A stretch of 64,000 nt of DNA from Molanna angustata (lineage: Eukaryota; Arthropoda; Insecta; Trichoptera; Molannidae): NCBI GenBank assembly GCA_963576475.1, contig OY754972.1, positions 31,171,107 through 31,235,106 on the forward strand. The letters run 5' to 3'. The translations under genes were made by a program, and so were the position numbers. Below, piece by piece: positions 11,541 through 25,400 of the stretch (its first letter is position 1; each line of letters opens with the position of its first letter). The notes beneath the pieces are model-generated. The model was not told the origin of the DNA. It saw only the letters and a list, made by a program, of their open reading frames with translations, and ran no database searches.

Positions 11541-12164
11541 GATTATAATAAAATAAATATTAATTACAATTATATAAAGTAAATTAAAAATTAAATAAAT
11601 AATTGATATAACTAGCTTAAAAATGAATAAATAATTATAAATGGACGGGAGAGCAAAAATAATATGAAATAATTATTAATGATTAGACCTGAATTATTCA
11701 CGTTAGGCTGATGGGATAGGTCTCCAAGGGTTGACTGACCCACCTTTTCCTATTTGACATTGCTGATCATCTCAGCATGGGTCTCGCCTTGACTGGACCC
11801 GACCATTGTACAGATGAACACTGGTCACGGCGAGTTTAAAGCCAAGCTTTTCTAGCATGGTCGTCTGGACCCACAAAGTAAGTAAGTAAGGTCTATAATC
11901 TGATCTATGGTCGATGATCTGTCGGATGACTGTCATGTGTGCGTGTCGGTCTACAAGAAACAAAGTGGAAAGGCTCCAAGTAGCGAGATATTGGACACGG
12001 ATACCAACTCATAAGCCATGGTAATGACACAAAAAGTAATGGAGTTGAACAGGATTTAACTTTGATTTTATTTATTTTAACAGTTGAACAGTACTGAATA
12101 GGGATTTGAAACAAAGAATTATCAATGTCCTGAGAAAGAGTGATTGTATCATTTCAGTTAAGAT
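11541..12164. other. Unidentified repeat-like segment with (AGTA)n tail
   Basis: 11640-11890 is less AT-rich (GGTTGACTGACCCACCTTTT, GTCTCGCCTTGACTGGACCC) and ends in AAGTAAGTAAGTAAGG, like a non-LTR 3' tail. 11890-12060 is also GC-richer. No protein similarity was recognised. Confidence 0.35.
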
Positions 12165-12430
12165 ACTCTTAATGTCATCTCGGCTTATGCCCCCCAGGTG
12201 GGCTGCCAACAGGCGGAAAAGGAGTTTTGGGAAGACTTAGATGAGGTGTTACAGAGTTTGCCCCAAGAAGAGTTAATTCAAATTGGAGCAGACCTACTTG
12301 TAAATGGACATGTGGGTGGTAAAAATGAAATTTATACAAAGGTCCATCATGATGGATTTGGCATAGGAGTAATAAACAAAGAGGGAAAAGATATTTTTAA
12401 ATTTGCAACAAGGCATAATACAATTTGTGA
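12165..12430 (+). mobile_element. RTE-type LINE endonuclease fragment
   Basis: The frame 12198-12446 reads VGCQQAEKEFWEDLDEVLQS and, after a gap, VNGHVGGKNEIY and INKEGKDIFKFATRHN. It is preceded by SAYAPQ in the same phase. This is the conserved VxSAYAPQVG...FWEDLD...GDxNGHVG segment of RTE endonucleases, with the GGDLN region altered to GADLLVN. Only this domain remains. Confidence 0.8.
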
Positions 12431-12439
12431 GAGGATTTG

Positions 12440-12889
12440 TGTGTGAGTGCGCAGTGTTCGAGAGTGTGCTCATCTGTGTGTTGTTTTGTTTGTCACATCT
12501 TGGCACCGTGGATATGGAAGTCCCTCGAGTTCTTCTCTTTTCTTTGGGCGATTTGTGCCAATTTTGTGTTAGTAATGGTATCTTTAGGTGTGTTAACTGC
12601 TATAAATTGTAAATTTTCTGTCGTTTGTGTATATTATTCTGTTATTGATGTTATTTATTTATTTTGATCCTGGTCATTTTGTTTGTGTATATTATATTGT
12701 TATTACTTCTTTATCTTGATCTTGTATGTTATGTTGTCTATTCAATGCTGTTGTTAAGTTTTACTGTTTACTGATCTCCATTATAATGTTTTGTATACAG
12801 CTGATTTTCTTTTCTAATGTAATGTAATTATTTTGTTGTTATCATTATATATGTTTACATTTATTTTCTGTTAAAATAAAAAAGAGGCA
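12440..12889 (+). mobile_element. T/G-rich LINE 3'-UTR-like segment
   Basis: A T-rich plus strand with repeated TTATTATT and TGTGTATATTAT words ends in GTTAAAATAAAAAA near 12885. Similar T-rich tracts close the LINE at 42735-45285 and occur at 32430-32800. It is probably a 3' UTR, but the coding part is missing. Confidence 0.4.
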
Positions 12890-13440
12890 CTAGCCCAAAC
12901 CGGGGGGACATTTGGGGGCATAAAGTGTCTTGAGATGCATGAGCGATTCAAAGTGATCTCTTTTGGCTCCTGGAAGGCTTTCACGCTAGCATCAATACAC
13001 AAACTTGGAGTATAAGTGGACCCGAAAAGGAGACTTCTTTTCACTAGAACAGGTCCGGGAGGATAGTAGGCTTGCCTTCAAGCCAATTTACTGGACGACT
13101 CAACTCTTTGGTTTGAAAGCCTCATTCAAAAGAGAAACTAGAGTTCAGGAAAGTAAAAAAGTACAGTGACACTTATGGTCTTGAAAATGTTAAAGAGCGA
13201 GGTTGGCTCTAAAAGACTCTGGTCACATTATGGGGATCCGCTTGAGGCTCTGCTGAATAAGTTGGTTTCTAAAGACTGTTGGTGGATTTCTTGACGGCAT
13301 TAATTATCATCTTGAGGTTTGTGGGGGATAGTTGTGTTGTCTTCTCTCAGGTTATGATTTGGATTGAGGAACTGATGAAAATATTCACACCATCTTGATT
13401 TGATTTAATCCTTGGGCGAGTATTATTAACTAAGAAGTTG
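12890..13440. other. Unidentified GC-richer repeat fragments
   Basis: 12890-13150 is much less AT-rich than its flanks (AAACCGGGGGGACATTTGGG, CTCTTTTGGCTCCTGG). 13300-13440 on the minus strand could be the linker before a LINE reverse transcriptase (INAVKKST), but that is weak. No intact ORF. Confidence 0.3.
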
Positions 13441-16218
13441 CTTTCCATCTTCAACAAAACATTGTTTAGGAAGTATCTTTTCTTCTTTTTAATCAATCTG
13501 TTTGATTCCCTTCTGGAATGTTCATATGATTTTTGCTTCTTGCTGGATCTTGTTTCTCTTTTGATGAATTATTTCCTGAGAAACATTTTACTCACATTCT
13601 TCATCAAATCAATTTCTGTTCTGTCTTGGTATGTTTCTTAATATGAAGACAACATATTATTTGGATGTAATTATTTACTTGCAAATACATTTCTGAATCA
13701 AAAATTAATCGAAATACACCATAGAAACTTTTTTTTCTGAAAAAATGAATGTGGGTGCGGGTGGCAGTTCTTAGGAGACCACACTTAGGCCGATTGGCCC
13801 TTTGTATTGGCCAGGCCGATGAACAACATACAAATGGGGCTGTCCCTAATATTACATTTTTGATGTTGAATGCACGACATACACATTAAAAATAATATCA
13901 AGAAACATCAATCAACTTTATACTGTGCATAAATATTAGAATGAACATGTCAAAATTATATTTCAATAAAAATAATAAATTATAAAAAAGAACATGATAT
14001 CAAAAATGAATATTTTGAAAGTCGCAATACAAGAATATGTAATAAGAAATAGATATTAGAATTGGAGTGTAAAAAAATATCCAAACCTTTTATAGTATAT
14101 GCACTTAAATGTATTACATATAATTACATATATATAATATTAACTCTATACTCTCATTAAAACCTAAACTTCTTAAGAGGCCTGAGACTTGAGGGGATAC
14201 TGTAACCGGAAGTCAGGTAAGCAAGTAGGGGGAGCACAAAAGACACCAATGGTGGCAGTTCATGAGACCACCCCAACAAATAATAATAATATATATGTAT
14301 GTACATTTTATAAAATTCAACAAAAGCGACCTGCGCTCTTTAACATTATTTTAGCTTTTATACATCTATTACAACCAAATAAATGTCTTTTTACAATAAT
14401 TACAAAAGATATAGATATGTGAAGTGGCACGCAAGTAATGTGATTCGGTGTTGATAACGAAAATCAATGATTCCATACTTTGTGTAAGAAGAACAGTTAC
14501 AATTAAAAATATTTTAACTATTTTTGACTCTCGAAAAATGACATTTCACCAGATGATAAGTACATGTTTCAGTCCAAAATAGGAAAGATTATATACAAAA
14601 TAAATAACATATTACTGATCTTCCTTTGGTGAGAATCAATACAAGAATGCTGCCACAGAATCAAACGACTTAACTCTATGCAACGACAATCGGCAAATGT
14701 ATTTATGTTCACATAAATAATATTATGATTAAAACACTGCATACAATAAATAGTTATATCAAATAAATGTAACCAAATTTATTGAATACAAATAACTTCA
14801 TGTAATGTCTACATATATTTTGTTTATTTATTCAGTATAGTACATACATACAATATACATAATATTATATAGTGTAGTATTTATGAATTATTGTTATTAT
14901 TCAAATATCACATAAATGTGTGTATTGAATTTTATGTGAAAAATAACTTTTCAAACTACACAGCCTAAAAATATTACATATTTCATTATCATAATATAGA
15001 TATAAACAATAACAACAGTATATGTACTTCAAATCTATTTATAATTAATTAAAGACAGGATTTTTAATGAAAATTATGTATGAATGCAAAAATTTTAAAC
15101 TCAAAAATTACAGATTTGCACAAAATAGTTTATTATTATTAGTACTTTGCATAAACTATTTATAAAATTAAATAATATAAGAAATGTAGGCTGTGCTGTA
15201 TTACATTTCATTACATAAATAAGGTAATCAAACATTTGTCAAAAAATGTTACAAATACTTTCAAATTATTGCTAGTAATTGTAATTAATACGATAAAATA
15301 TTTTATAAAAATTACCTAAATTATTCTTCAAAGATAAGTCTTTTTATAAAAAATTAGTAACAGAATGCAATTTAATAACAATATTTATTATACTTCATTG
15401 TATTTTAATTAAACTAATTAAAATAAACACAACTTTGCATTCTGTACAAATGTTTGCGTTACGTTAATTAAGTAGTATCTCTAAATTAATTGAGTTCATT
15501 TTCTTTATACTGATATTCTGTGTTTAATTCAGAGAAAACTATTTCATTTACTTCTATGAATTCTAAAAACTGTATACTTGCAAGAAATTTTTAAAAATTC
15601 ATAATTTTTTTTGTCTAAATATATAAAAAATAAAACTTAGTATATTTGCCATGTTTTTTTAATGCTAATACTTTTTGAATTTAAAAAATTGTGTGTGTCG
15701 AATTGTTTACTATAAATAAAAAAACATACAACATTGTAAATTAATTACTTATTGAAACAATTTTTTCTAAAAACAGCTAAAATGATTAAAAGTTTACTTC
15801 AGTAAGTATGCATTTAATAAAAATCAAACATCATTTTATGTTTTCTTTTATCTCATCTCCATTGACTTTTGGAAACATTTTATTTAATTTGTTCCACCAC
15901 TAACAAAATTGTGTTAAAATTGATTGTAAAGGGCAGTTTGAAAGGACATGGGATTTTCCTGAGCCCATTTGTAATCTTTAATAATAAATCTTTCTTATCT
16001 ACGTAAGTATGTGTTTCATTTTATAGGGACTCAAAGTAAAAGTTTAATTTATGTTAGCATAGTAAGATAAGTTACATAGTAAGATAAGTTATAATGTTTC
16101 CATTATTAAATTTTCATGATACAATGAAAGAGATTCATTGAGATTTACAGTTAAATAAATAATGTAGTATTATTTTGGATAAAAAAATAAACTAATTGAA
16201 AATGTGAACAATGCGTCA
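13441..16218. other. AT-rich DNA downstream of RELCH
   Basis: No coding exon was recognised. Two GC-richer islands (13755-13850 and 14170-14275) share a GTGGCAGTTC...GAGACCA phrase and may be fragments of one repeat. The part next to 16219 could include the 3' UTR of RELCH on the minus strand, but I cannot place its polyadenylation site. Confidence 0.45.
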
Positions 16219-16474
16219 CTATGACTTTTTCTTGAATATATTCTGCAAGTTCATAGCAGGCTTTGACTGTTGAAACATCTGCGAAACTCTTCGTCCGACA
16301 GACTCAGGATTGCCAAGGATACCGGGAAGTGAGCTGACGGGAGAAGTCAAGTGACTGGCCGTGTTTGAGATGTTACGATGGTCTTTAATGGAGTTTGCTG
16401 AAACTTTGTGGATTAAAGCTTCGATCGCCGATTTGTGTTCTGATATAAGAAGATTGTCTAAATGTGTTACATTT
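16219..16474 (-). CDS. RELCH: RELCH exon 17 (stop codon)
   Basis: Acceptor CATTTCAG. Reads NVTHLDNLLISEHKSAIEAL and ends in a basic tail, MNLQNIFKKKS, before TAG at 16221-16219. The vertebrate protein ends similarly with NVFQRKK. Confidence 0.93.
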
Positions 16475-19400
16475 CTGAAATGAATAGGTACATAAGTAAT
16501 AAACATATATATATTATAATTGTATAACATAATAAATTAATGGCAACAGACAAGTGGGAATAGCATATTGTTGTTTATAAAAGTAATATAATGGGAGTTA
16601 TTTAGTTATTACTATTAATTATTCGTAAAAGGACATCAAAATAAATTAATTTTAATAATCAAGTACCTACATTTTAATTATTCTTAACTACTTGGTGTAT
16701 TCTGGTTTGTCCATACATCATTTAATTTTATTTCTGGCTAATATTTTCTAACTCCTTATCATTCTTCATCCATATTTTTACATGTAAGATATACAGACAT
16801 TCAAAATAAACAAAATTAGTGATGTATACAAACATATAGATAATATTTATATAGTATTGTGGTATGGACGTACCGCAACGCTGGAAGTAAAACATTTTGC
16901 ACAAAATGTTCAGAAATATCTTCATGTGTTGCTAATTGTAATGCTGGAAGTAGTTCATTTAAGAGATCCCTTATTTGAGAAATATTTTCAGATGAAAATA
17001 TTGGAGAGAAACACAGCATCGAAAGATATGGCAAAACTGTAAAAAGAAAAATTAAATTACACTAGACATTTTCCTATTTAGTTTTAAACGATAATTTCAA
17101 TATTTAACTACATATTCATAGAAAATACCTTTATTAGCTGTTGCCACATCGCCTGCAGTGAGTATATCCTTGAATGTAAGAGCAAGGCAGCAAGCAGTGC
17201 GACATCCCAGGGCTCCCGAAGCCCTCTCCTCACGACTCAGTCCTTCCAAAGACACCCAACACTTGTCCCAAACTTGAGGAGGAAGGTCAGATCTGGATGC
17301 TAAGGCACCCATACCAGATATTGCTCTACATTTGACCACACTAAAATCCAAAATAACATAATAAAAACCATTTTTCCTATTAATTTGTCACTATAACATT
17401 TTGCTTTGGCACAAAGTTCTCTTATAATTATATAATAAATAAAATTTCCTTACTCTTATACTACAGTGTAATATCTATCAGACTTCATTCTTATTGGAAA
17501 TAACTAAGAGATACTAATGTCATCTATGGAAAAAAAATGTTATCATAATGATTATAATTATATTGTAATAAATGTATAACGAAATCAACTGTCGATGGTA
17601 ATAGTGTGTATAGTTAAAGAATATGTACCAAATTATAAACCCTTAAGCTGATTGCAGACCAAAAGCTAATCTATCTTAGTTTAGCTTAGCTCACATAGCT
17701 GAGGTCGTTTTTCATACTAGTGTGCAGACCGCAAACAATGTGAGAAGTAAGAAAAATGACCTCAGCTATGTGAGCTAAGCTAAACTAACTTAGCTTAGTT
17801 TTTGGTCTGCAACCGGCTTTAAACCCAAATTTATGAATATTTGAAGATATTTTGTTTTATATACAAAACATTCATGTCAAGATAGGATACTGTGGAGGTC
17901 AGTCCTTTTATCCTATCCCGCAAATGTAAACAGCTTGATGGTATGAATGTATGTATATACATATGGAGATTAAGTATAAAACAAGGACTCTCAATAGTTT
18001 GATACTTAATTACTTGATTAGTTTGATACTTAATCTCCATACATGCCATCAAGCTGTTTACATATTCTGGGTAGGAAAAAAAGACTGACCTCCACACTAT
18101 CCTATCTTGACATACATGTTTTGTATAGAAAACAAAATATCTTAAAATATTCAATAATTTGGATTTAAAGGTACATATATAGTTTGATATGTATTAATCA
18201 ACTATACATTTTTTTTTACTACTATAGCCATAATCAGTTGGATTTCATGTGCAACTAGTATTATATTTAAAAAGCGATTAATGTATGTCAAGATAGAAGT
18301 AAGTGGCGTTCGGTTCTCTCTGCCAACCCCTTGAGGGACATGGAGTGATGGTATGTATGTATGTATGTAGCATATATATTATGTTACCACACTATTTCTT
18401 ACTAACAACACTTTACACAAAAAATTATTTCGAATGAACAGTCTGCATATTTTTACTCTCCACACTATGAAATAGTGGAGAGTCATGATTAGAGGTGGGA
18501 AAAACAGCTTATTTTTTTAAACGTTATAGACTTTTCGTTAATTTTAAATAACGTTATTTTTAAAGGCTTAAAAAGCTTATTTATATTTGTACTGTATATA
18601 TACAAGTACAATATACCTAAATCTAAAAAAAATTAACACATTAACATGCAATGAAAAAAAAGGTATGTTTTTGAAATAAATATAATATACTTTTAATTTT
18701 TTGCTTCCTCTAGAAAGTATTTAAAATGTAGTTAAAACGAAAATACAGTAGAAATGTTATACAATACATACATATAATGTTATACAATACATACATATAA
18801 AGTTTAAAAATTATGTTGATGATAATTTTGTACGCTCGAATCATCTAACAAAGCCGACAACCCACAATAAACCAACCCGATAGGCGTTTTAAACGATACT
18901 AAAGAAACAAAAAAATAAACGTTTACAAAAATCAGTAATAATAATAACTTATAACGTTGAACGAAATAAGCCGATTTGAAACTGATCATTCGTCACAATG
19001 ATGTCAACAGATGTCAATCACGTGTTAACTAGCGAACGACAATGCTGCACGCCGGTCAGCTAATCATAAATCACAATCATCTCGCAGCGTTGTCGTTAAA
19101 AATAATACATATGATTATAAAATTAGCTTTTAACGAAATCATCATCGGAACATTATGATTCATGATTGAAATCGTTGTAACACTCGCAACGTTCAACGAA
19201 TATGGTTTAAAATTTATAACGTTTGATTGATTATTTTTTTTAAACAACTCTTCACTATTTCATAGTAATGGAGAGTAAAAATATCAGATTTCATAGCCAT
19301 TTTACACTAAAAAATAAATACAATATCGATGCAAACTTCAAATCAACATTAAAAAAATGCAAATAAAAACTTACACAGTAGAATCGCTGACCAAAGTGAC

Positions 19401-22400
19401 AATAGCAGGAACTACTCTTCCAGTCAATACAGTGTCAGGTATGGTGGCATGTTGGACCAGATAAGTCAATAGAGTGGCTGAATATGCTCTCACTTGCTCG
19501 CTACTATGGACCACACCTGAAATTCATCACAATTTTTGATACAAAAATAATGTGATTATTTTTATACCAGTTTTGTACTAATCTAGATTATCTATCAAGT
19601 AATATTTAATGTGATTATATCTAAGACTAAAAAATCGTAATCTAACTACCTAACCATCTAAACCATATCTTTTCTGACAGTGTTATATTATAGCAGATGT
19701 GATAATGAACTAGCGTCGTTAAAATTTTACTGATTGCTGAGACATTGTCTTCATACGGAAGACCTGTGCAGCTACGATTGGACAACAGAGCATAAGGTAG
19801 AATGATAAGCAGCAAAATGAAATGGAATTCTGTATAATATATCCCTGGCAGAGAGTACTACAGTATCGAAACTGTTGGAAAGAGATTTTAAAGATAACAT
19901 AAGTACTAACGTCAAATCTGCTTATCGCCATTTCCATTAGAATTATTTAATCAAGAAAATTGTCAAATATTTTTTGGAATATTTCTTGAGCGATGTCCAC
20001 ACATTTTAATGTGTGGCAACAAATTTTAGTGTCGGGAAATATCCATTGCCTTTAAATGAACCCATTCTGAATGTAGTGACTTTTTAGATGACATGATACT
20101 GGTGTGTGCTTCCATTGAAGCTGGTTATTGTAGGATATGATGTGATGGTATATGTGTATGTAATTGATAAAATCGAAAACAGAAAGATTGTACATACCTT
20201 CCCATAGAGCCGATAAAGCCACATCAAGAAGTACTTTCTTTTTGTTGGAGAACCAAACTATTGGAATAGCCAACACAGAGCATGGAACAGAACACATACC
20301 ACTGCACACAGTCCATCTGGAATGTTTAAAATATTTGCCATTTTACATTAAATTAAAATATACCTAGTTTGTTATAGTTCTTAGTATTAAATTAGACAGA
20401 TAACATTATTATTATAATATTCTATTTTACTGCCATGAAGTGTTTATATATAAAGCATTCATGTCATGGGACATTCCAAGACAATGTTACTTGATATATT
20501 TGATTGAGTCAGATTTGGGAGGTGTTATTATGTGAAATATGGAAAGTGTGTCTTTAGTTGTTTTTTAAATGCTGTTATATTGCCTATTTGTCGCAGTCGG
20601 TTTGGAAACTTATTCCATGAAGATGGACAAGCCACAGCGAAAGCACAATTAGAGAAGTTTGATTTGTGCACTGGACCAACTTCCTTTATATTGTCGTTTG
20701 ATGAGTTTTGTTTGAGCAGAGTGCATATATTGAATTGTTATTGGGGAGCCAGACTATGCAACATTGGTGGAAAGTTTTATGGTAAAGGAAGGAGAAAAAA
20801 AGAAATCGTTTCTTACGCCCTTTTGAGATAATTTATTTTGAACACAGTTCTTCGTTTTTGTACTACATATAATTATTTTCACAATAAATACAATCCATAT
20901 GGGAAGAACGCTTGAAAAAGAAAATATACAAAGTTGACAGGAATGGAATAAGAGAAGAAAAGGATAGCACAACCACGTGAATGATATTATGAAAGACGGA
21001 AATATATGAAACGTGAACATGTATGAGACGATACATGAATGTTGATGAGGCGATGAATGTGTGTGTCAAGACAGAAATATGTGGCATTCCGTTCCCTCTG
21101 CCTGCTCCGTGAGAGACATGGTGTGATGGTATGTATTGTATGTAAATACAATCCTCATAAGTAAATAAGAAAAATTGTAACCTTTTTATTATATTTCCCA
21201 CGTCCTGTTTATCGTTTTCCTCAGTTCCGAGCAAAGCTCCAGAGTATACACTAACTATCACAGCACTTGGTTTTTGAGATTCTAATTTGGCCAGTCTCAG
21301 TTCGATCTTTGCTATCTCAGCCTCCGTACGAGACCTGACATGACTCTTAATGAAATTAGCACCAAACATCACACGCATTGACTCAAATAGTTCTATAAAA
21401 GATGTCATCAAGGGAAGGTCCTCGGAGCAAGGAATGTCATTGATGAGTAATTCAATTAAACTATTTACACTGAAAAAATAATATTAATAAAATTTCTTTT
21501 TACATACAAATATAATAATGCAAACTTAACTGCCTCTCACTTACATATTATATAATCATTCCTGTCACTCCTACATTAGTGTCCTGTTACTCAATTTATC
21601 ACTTCAGATCATGAGATTTTTTTATCATAATATGTTCTCTTCAGCCGATCTCATATTCACAGGTTGAGTTTGATTGAGTTCTACTAAGCTAATACCTTCA
21701 TGTACTCAGCCATACCCATGTTTCACTAACTTACATTAAAAACTATTATTGTGATAGACAATGTGGCAGACTTATTGCCCGCGGGTAATATATCTACCAA
21801 TCAACTATTATTGTGATAGACAATGTGGCAGACTTATTGCCCGCGGGTAATATATCTACCAATCAACTATTATTGTGATAGACAATGTGGCAGACTTATT
21901 GCCCGCGGGTAATATATCTACCAATCAACTATTATTGTGATAGACAATGTGGCAGACTTATTGCCCGCGGGTAATATATCTACCAATCAACTATTATTGT
22001 GATAGACAATGTGGCAGACTTATTGCCCGCGGGTAATATATCTACCAATCAACTATTATTGTGATAGACAATGTGGCAGACTTATTGCCCGCGGGTAATA
22101 TATCTACCAATCAACTATTATTGTGATAGACAATGTGGCAGACTTATTGCCCGCGGGTAATATATCTACCAATCAACTATTATTGTGATAGACAATGTGG
22201 CAGACTTATTGCCCGCGGGTAATATATCTACCAATCAACTATTATTGTGATAGACAATGTGGCAGACTTATTGCCCGCGGGTAATATATCTACCAATCAA
22301 CTATTATTGTGATAGACAATGTGGCAGACTTATTGCCCGCGGGTAATATATCTACCAATCAACTATTATTGTGATAGACAATGTGGCAGACTTATTGCCC

Positions 22401-25400
22401 GCGGGTAATATATCTACCAATCAACTATTATTGTGATAGACAATGTGGCAGACTTATTGCCCGCGGGTAATATATCTACCAATCAACTATTATTGTGATA
22501 GACAATGTGGCAGACTTATTGCCCGCGGGTAATATATCTACCAATCAACTATTATTGTGATAGACAATGTGGCAGACTTATTGCCCGCGGGTAATATATC
22601 TACCAATCAACTATTATTGTGATAGACAATGTGGCAGACTTATTGCCCGCGGGTAATATATCTACCAATCAACTATTATTGTGATAGACAATGTGGCAGA
22701 CTTATTGCCCGCGGGTAATATATCTACCAATCAACTATTATTGTGATAGACAATGTGGCAGACTTATTGCCCGCGGGTAATATATCTACCAATCAACTAT
22801 TATTGTGATAGACAATGTGGCAGACTTATTGCCCGCGGGTAATATATCTACCAATCAACTATTATTGTGATAGACAATGTGGCAGACTTATTGCCCGCGG
22901 GTAATATATCTACCAATCAACTATTATTGTGATAGACAATGTGGCAGACTTATTGCCCGCGGGTAATATATCTACCAATCAACTATTATTGTGATAGACA
23001 ATGTGGCAGACTTATTGCCCGCGGGTAATATATCTACCAATCAACTATTATTGTGATAGACAATGTGGCAGACTTATTGCCCGCGGGTAATATATCTACC
23101 AATCAACTATTATTGTGATAGACAATGTGGCAGACTTATTGCCCGCGGGTAATATATCTACCAATCAACTATTATTGTGATAGACAATGTGGCAGACTTA
23201 TTGCCCGCGGGTAATATATCTACCAATCAACTATTATTGTGATAGACAATGTGGCAGACTTATTGCCCGCGGGTAATATATCTACCAATCAACTATTATT
23301 GTGATAGACAATGTGGCAGACTTATTGCCCGCGGGTAATATATCTACCAATCAACTATTATTGTGATAGACAATGTGGCAGACTTATTGCCCGCGGGTAA
23401 TATATCTACCAATCAACTATTATTGTGATAGACAATGTGGCAGACTTATTGCCCGCGGGTAATATATCTACCAATCAACTATTAAATCCTAAAATGTGAA
23501 TTTGGCTTCTCTTGAAACAATTGGATCAGAAATTACACTTCAATAAATTATTTACTTCAGAAAAAAAAAATATTTATGAAAATGTTAACTTACTAAGTAT
23601 TAATAAACCAGTCTTGTTCACTCCATGTAATATTTCTATCTGTTTCGGTCAATTCATAAAATATATTGATCAGTTGGTAAGGATTAAATACAGGATCGTC
23701 AACCAAGAATTTTGGATTACAAAATGGACTACTTTGGAAATAATCCGAGACTCTTTTGTCGCATATTTCCCCATACGACAGCTCGTTAATGGGATCTTTC
23801 TCCTTTAAAATGGTGACGTTGATCACATAAATGAACGCCATTATCAACGTAGAGTTTAAAATCTTTAACAAGACTATACTTAATTCGGTCTTACTCTCAC
23901 TTAGAGCAGTTTTTAATCGTTCTAACAGATGAACACTGAATTCTGAATGATATGTGCCTGTAAAAAAACAATAATTATAAATTATTGTCAATTATTAATA
24001 TCTATAATATTACTGAGTTATTATGTCGGCGGTGGCCGAAGTTTAACCCAATAATGCAATACAAATTTTTAAAACAAATAAATATTTTTCACTGATATTT
24101 TATAAAACATTTTGACTATTTTAAAATTTGACAATACCCGAAAGGAACAATCATCATCATCATCATCAGCCATTATTTGTCCAGTGTTGAACATAGGCCT
24201 CCCCTTTCAATCTCCATGCTTCCCTATCCCTCGCCACCCTGTGCCATTGACCTCCTGCCACTCGTTTTATGTCATCAGACATTCTTGTTTGCAGTCTGTC
24301 CGGGTTTTTGTGCGTCCAGTTCTCGGTCGCCACTCCAAGGTGCGTTTGGTCCATCGATCATCTGCTGTCCTTACTACATGGCCAGTCCAATTCCATTTTA
24401 AGGAAGCTACCTTGTATGCAACATCGATAACTTTTTTCCTCTTTCTGATCCATTCGTTGCGTTTTCGATCACAAAGACTAATGTTATTATATTAATGAAA
24501 GGAACAATACACAATTCAAATGAGTAAAGAAAAGTTCCGATGAGTTCTTTTTCCAAAACGTGACAGCATTTTCAAACATTTGACATGAAATTGTAGAGAA
24601 AATCATAAATTTAGTATACCAACCATTTAAGAGAAAACTTCTGGCCAATACAGGGGCCAGTACTTTAATGCACATATTGACGATGGCCGAGTCTTTGTCT
24701 GTGGCCAGTCCATACATGATGGCCTCTAGTTGCGCCCCCTTAGTGGAAGCTGCAGTAGGACACACGAGTAGTGCCCCCAAGAGCCCCTGACGGCGAATCA
24801 TGTGGTCCCCAGAGTCACACATCGACACCACCATACTCAGTAGAAGCGAGCCAACCAAATCCATCTGAAATTTTTTTGTTGTTACAGACAATTATTTTGT
24901 GCCTAAAGGGTCTTTCAATAGGGACGCTCAAAATTTTTAAATTAGCTGGCATATTGTTAAAGTGACATCTGTCAAATAAATTGTAATCAATTATTTAACA
25001 GTGTATGGCAAATCACCATGGAAGGTTATAGTGTTGAACAGCATAATGTGCAAATCATCAAATCTTACTATCAAAGTCACTGCTCCGAGAAACATTCTGC
25101 ATAATACATAATTTTTATCCTTGCTACTGCCATCCTCCTGAGTTTAACACTTCTTTAAGACTTCTCTTTCTTTGGGGTTATCTCAATTCTCAGGTTTATA
25201 CAGTAAATAAACTCCAAAGAATAAATGCCCTCAAAGTGAATATAACAAATGTGAATATAATAAATGCCCTCAAAGTGAATATAACAAATGCCATACAGCA
25301 ATTTCAGACAGATTTAAGCGATAATGTTGTCGTTGAAAATTAGACCTCCTGAATACATGTCTATATTTTAATACTTTAAATTTGTATAGTTAATAAAATA

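Noticed and set aside
20532..20831. 99-codon frame as an extra RELCH exon
   Set aside because: It is on the plus strand, opposite to RELCH, and exons 12 and 13 join in phase without it.
21742..23484. CRISPR-like direct repeats
   Set aside because: Units are contiguous 62-bp copies without unique spacers, in an intron of a eukaryotic gene; it is a satellite.
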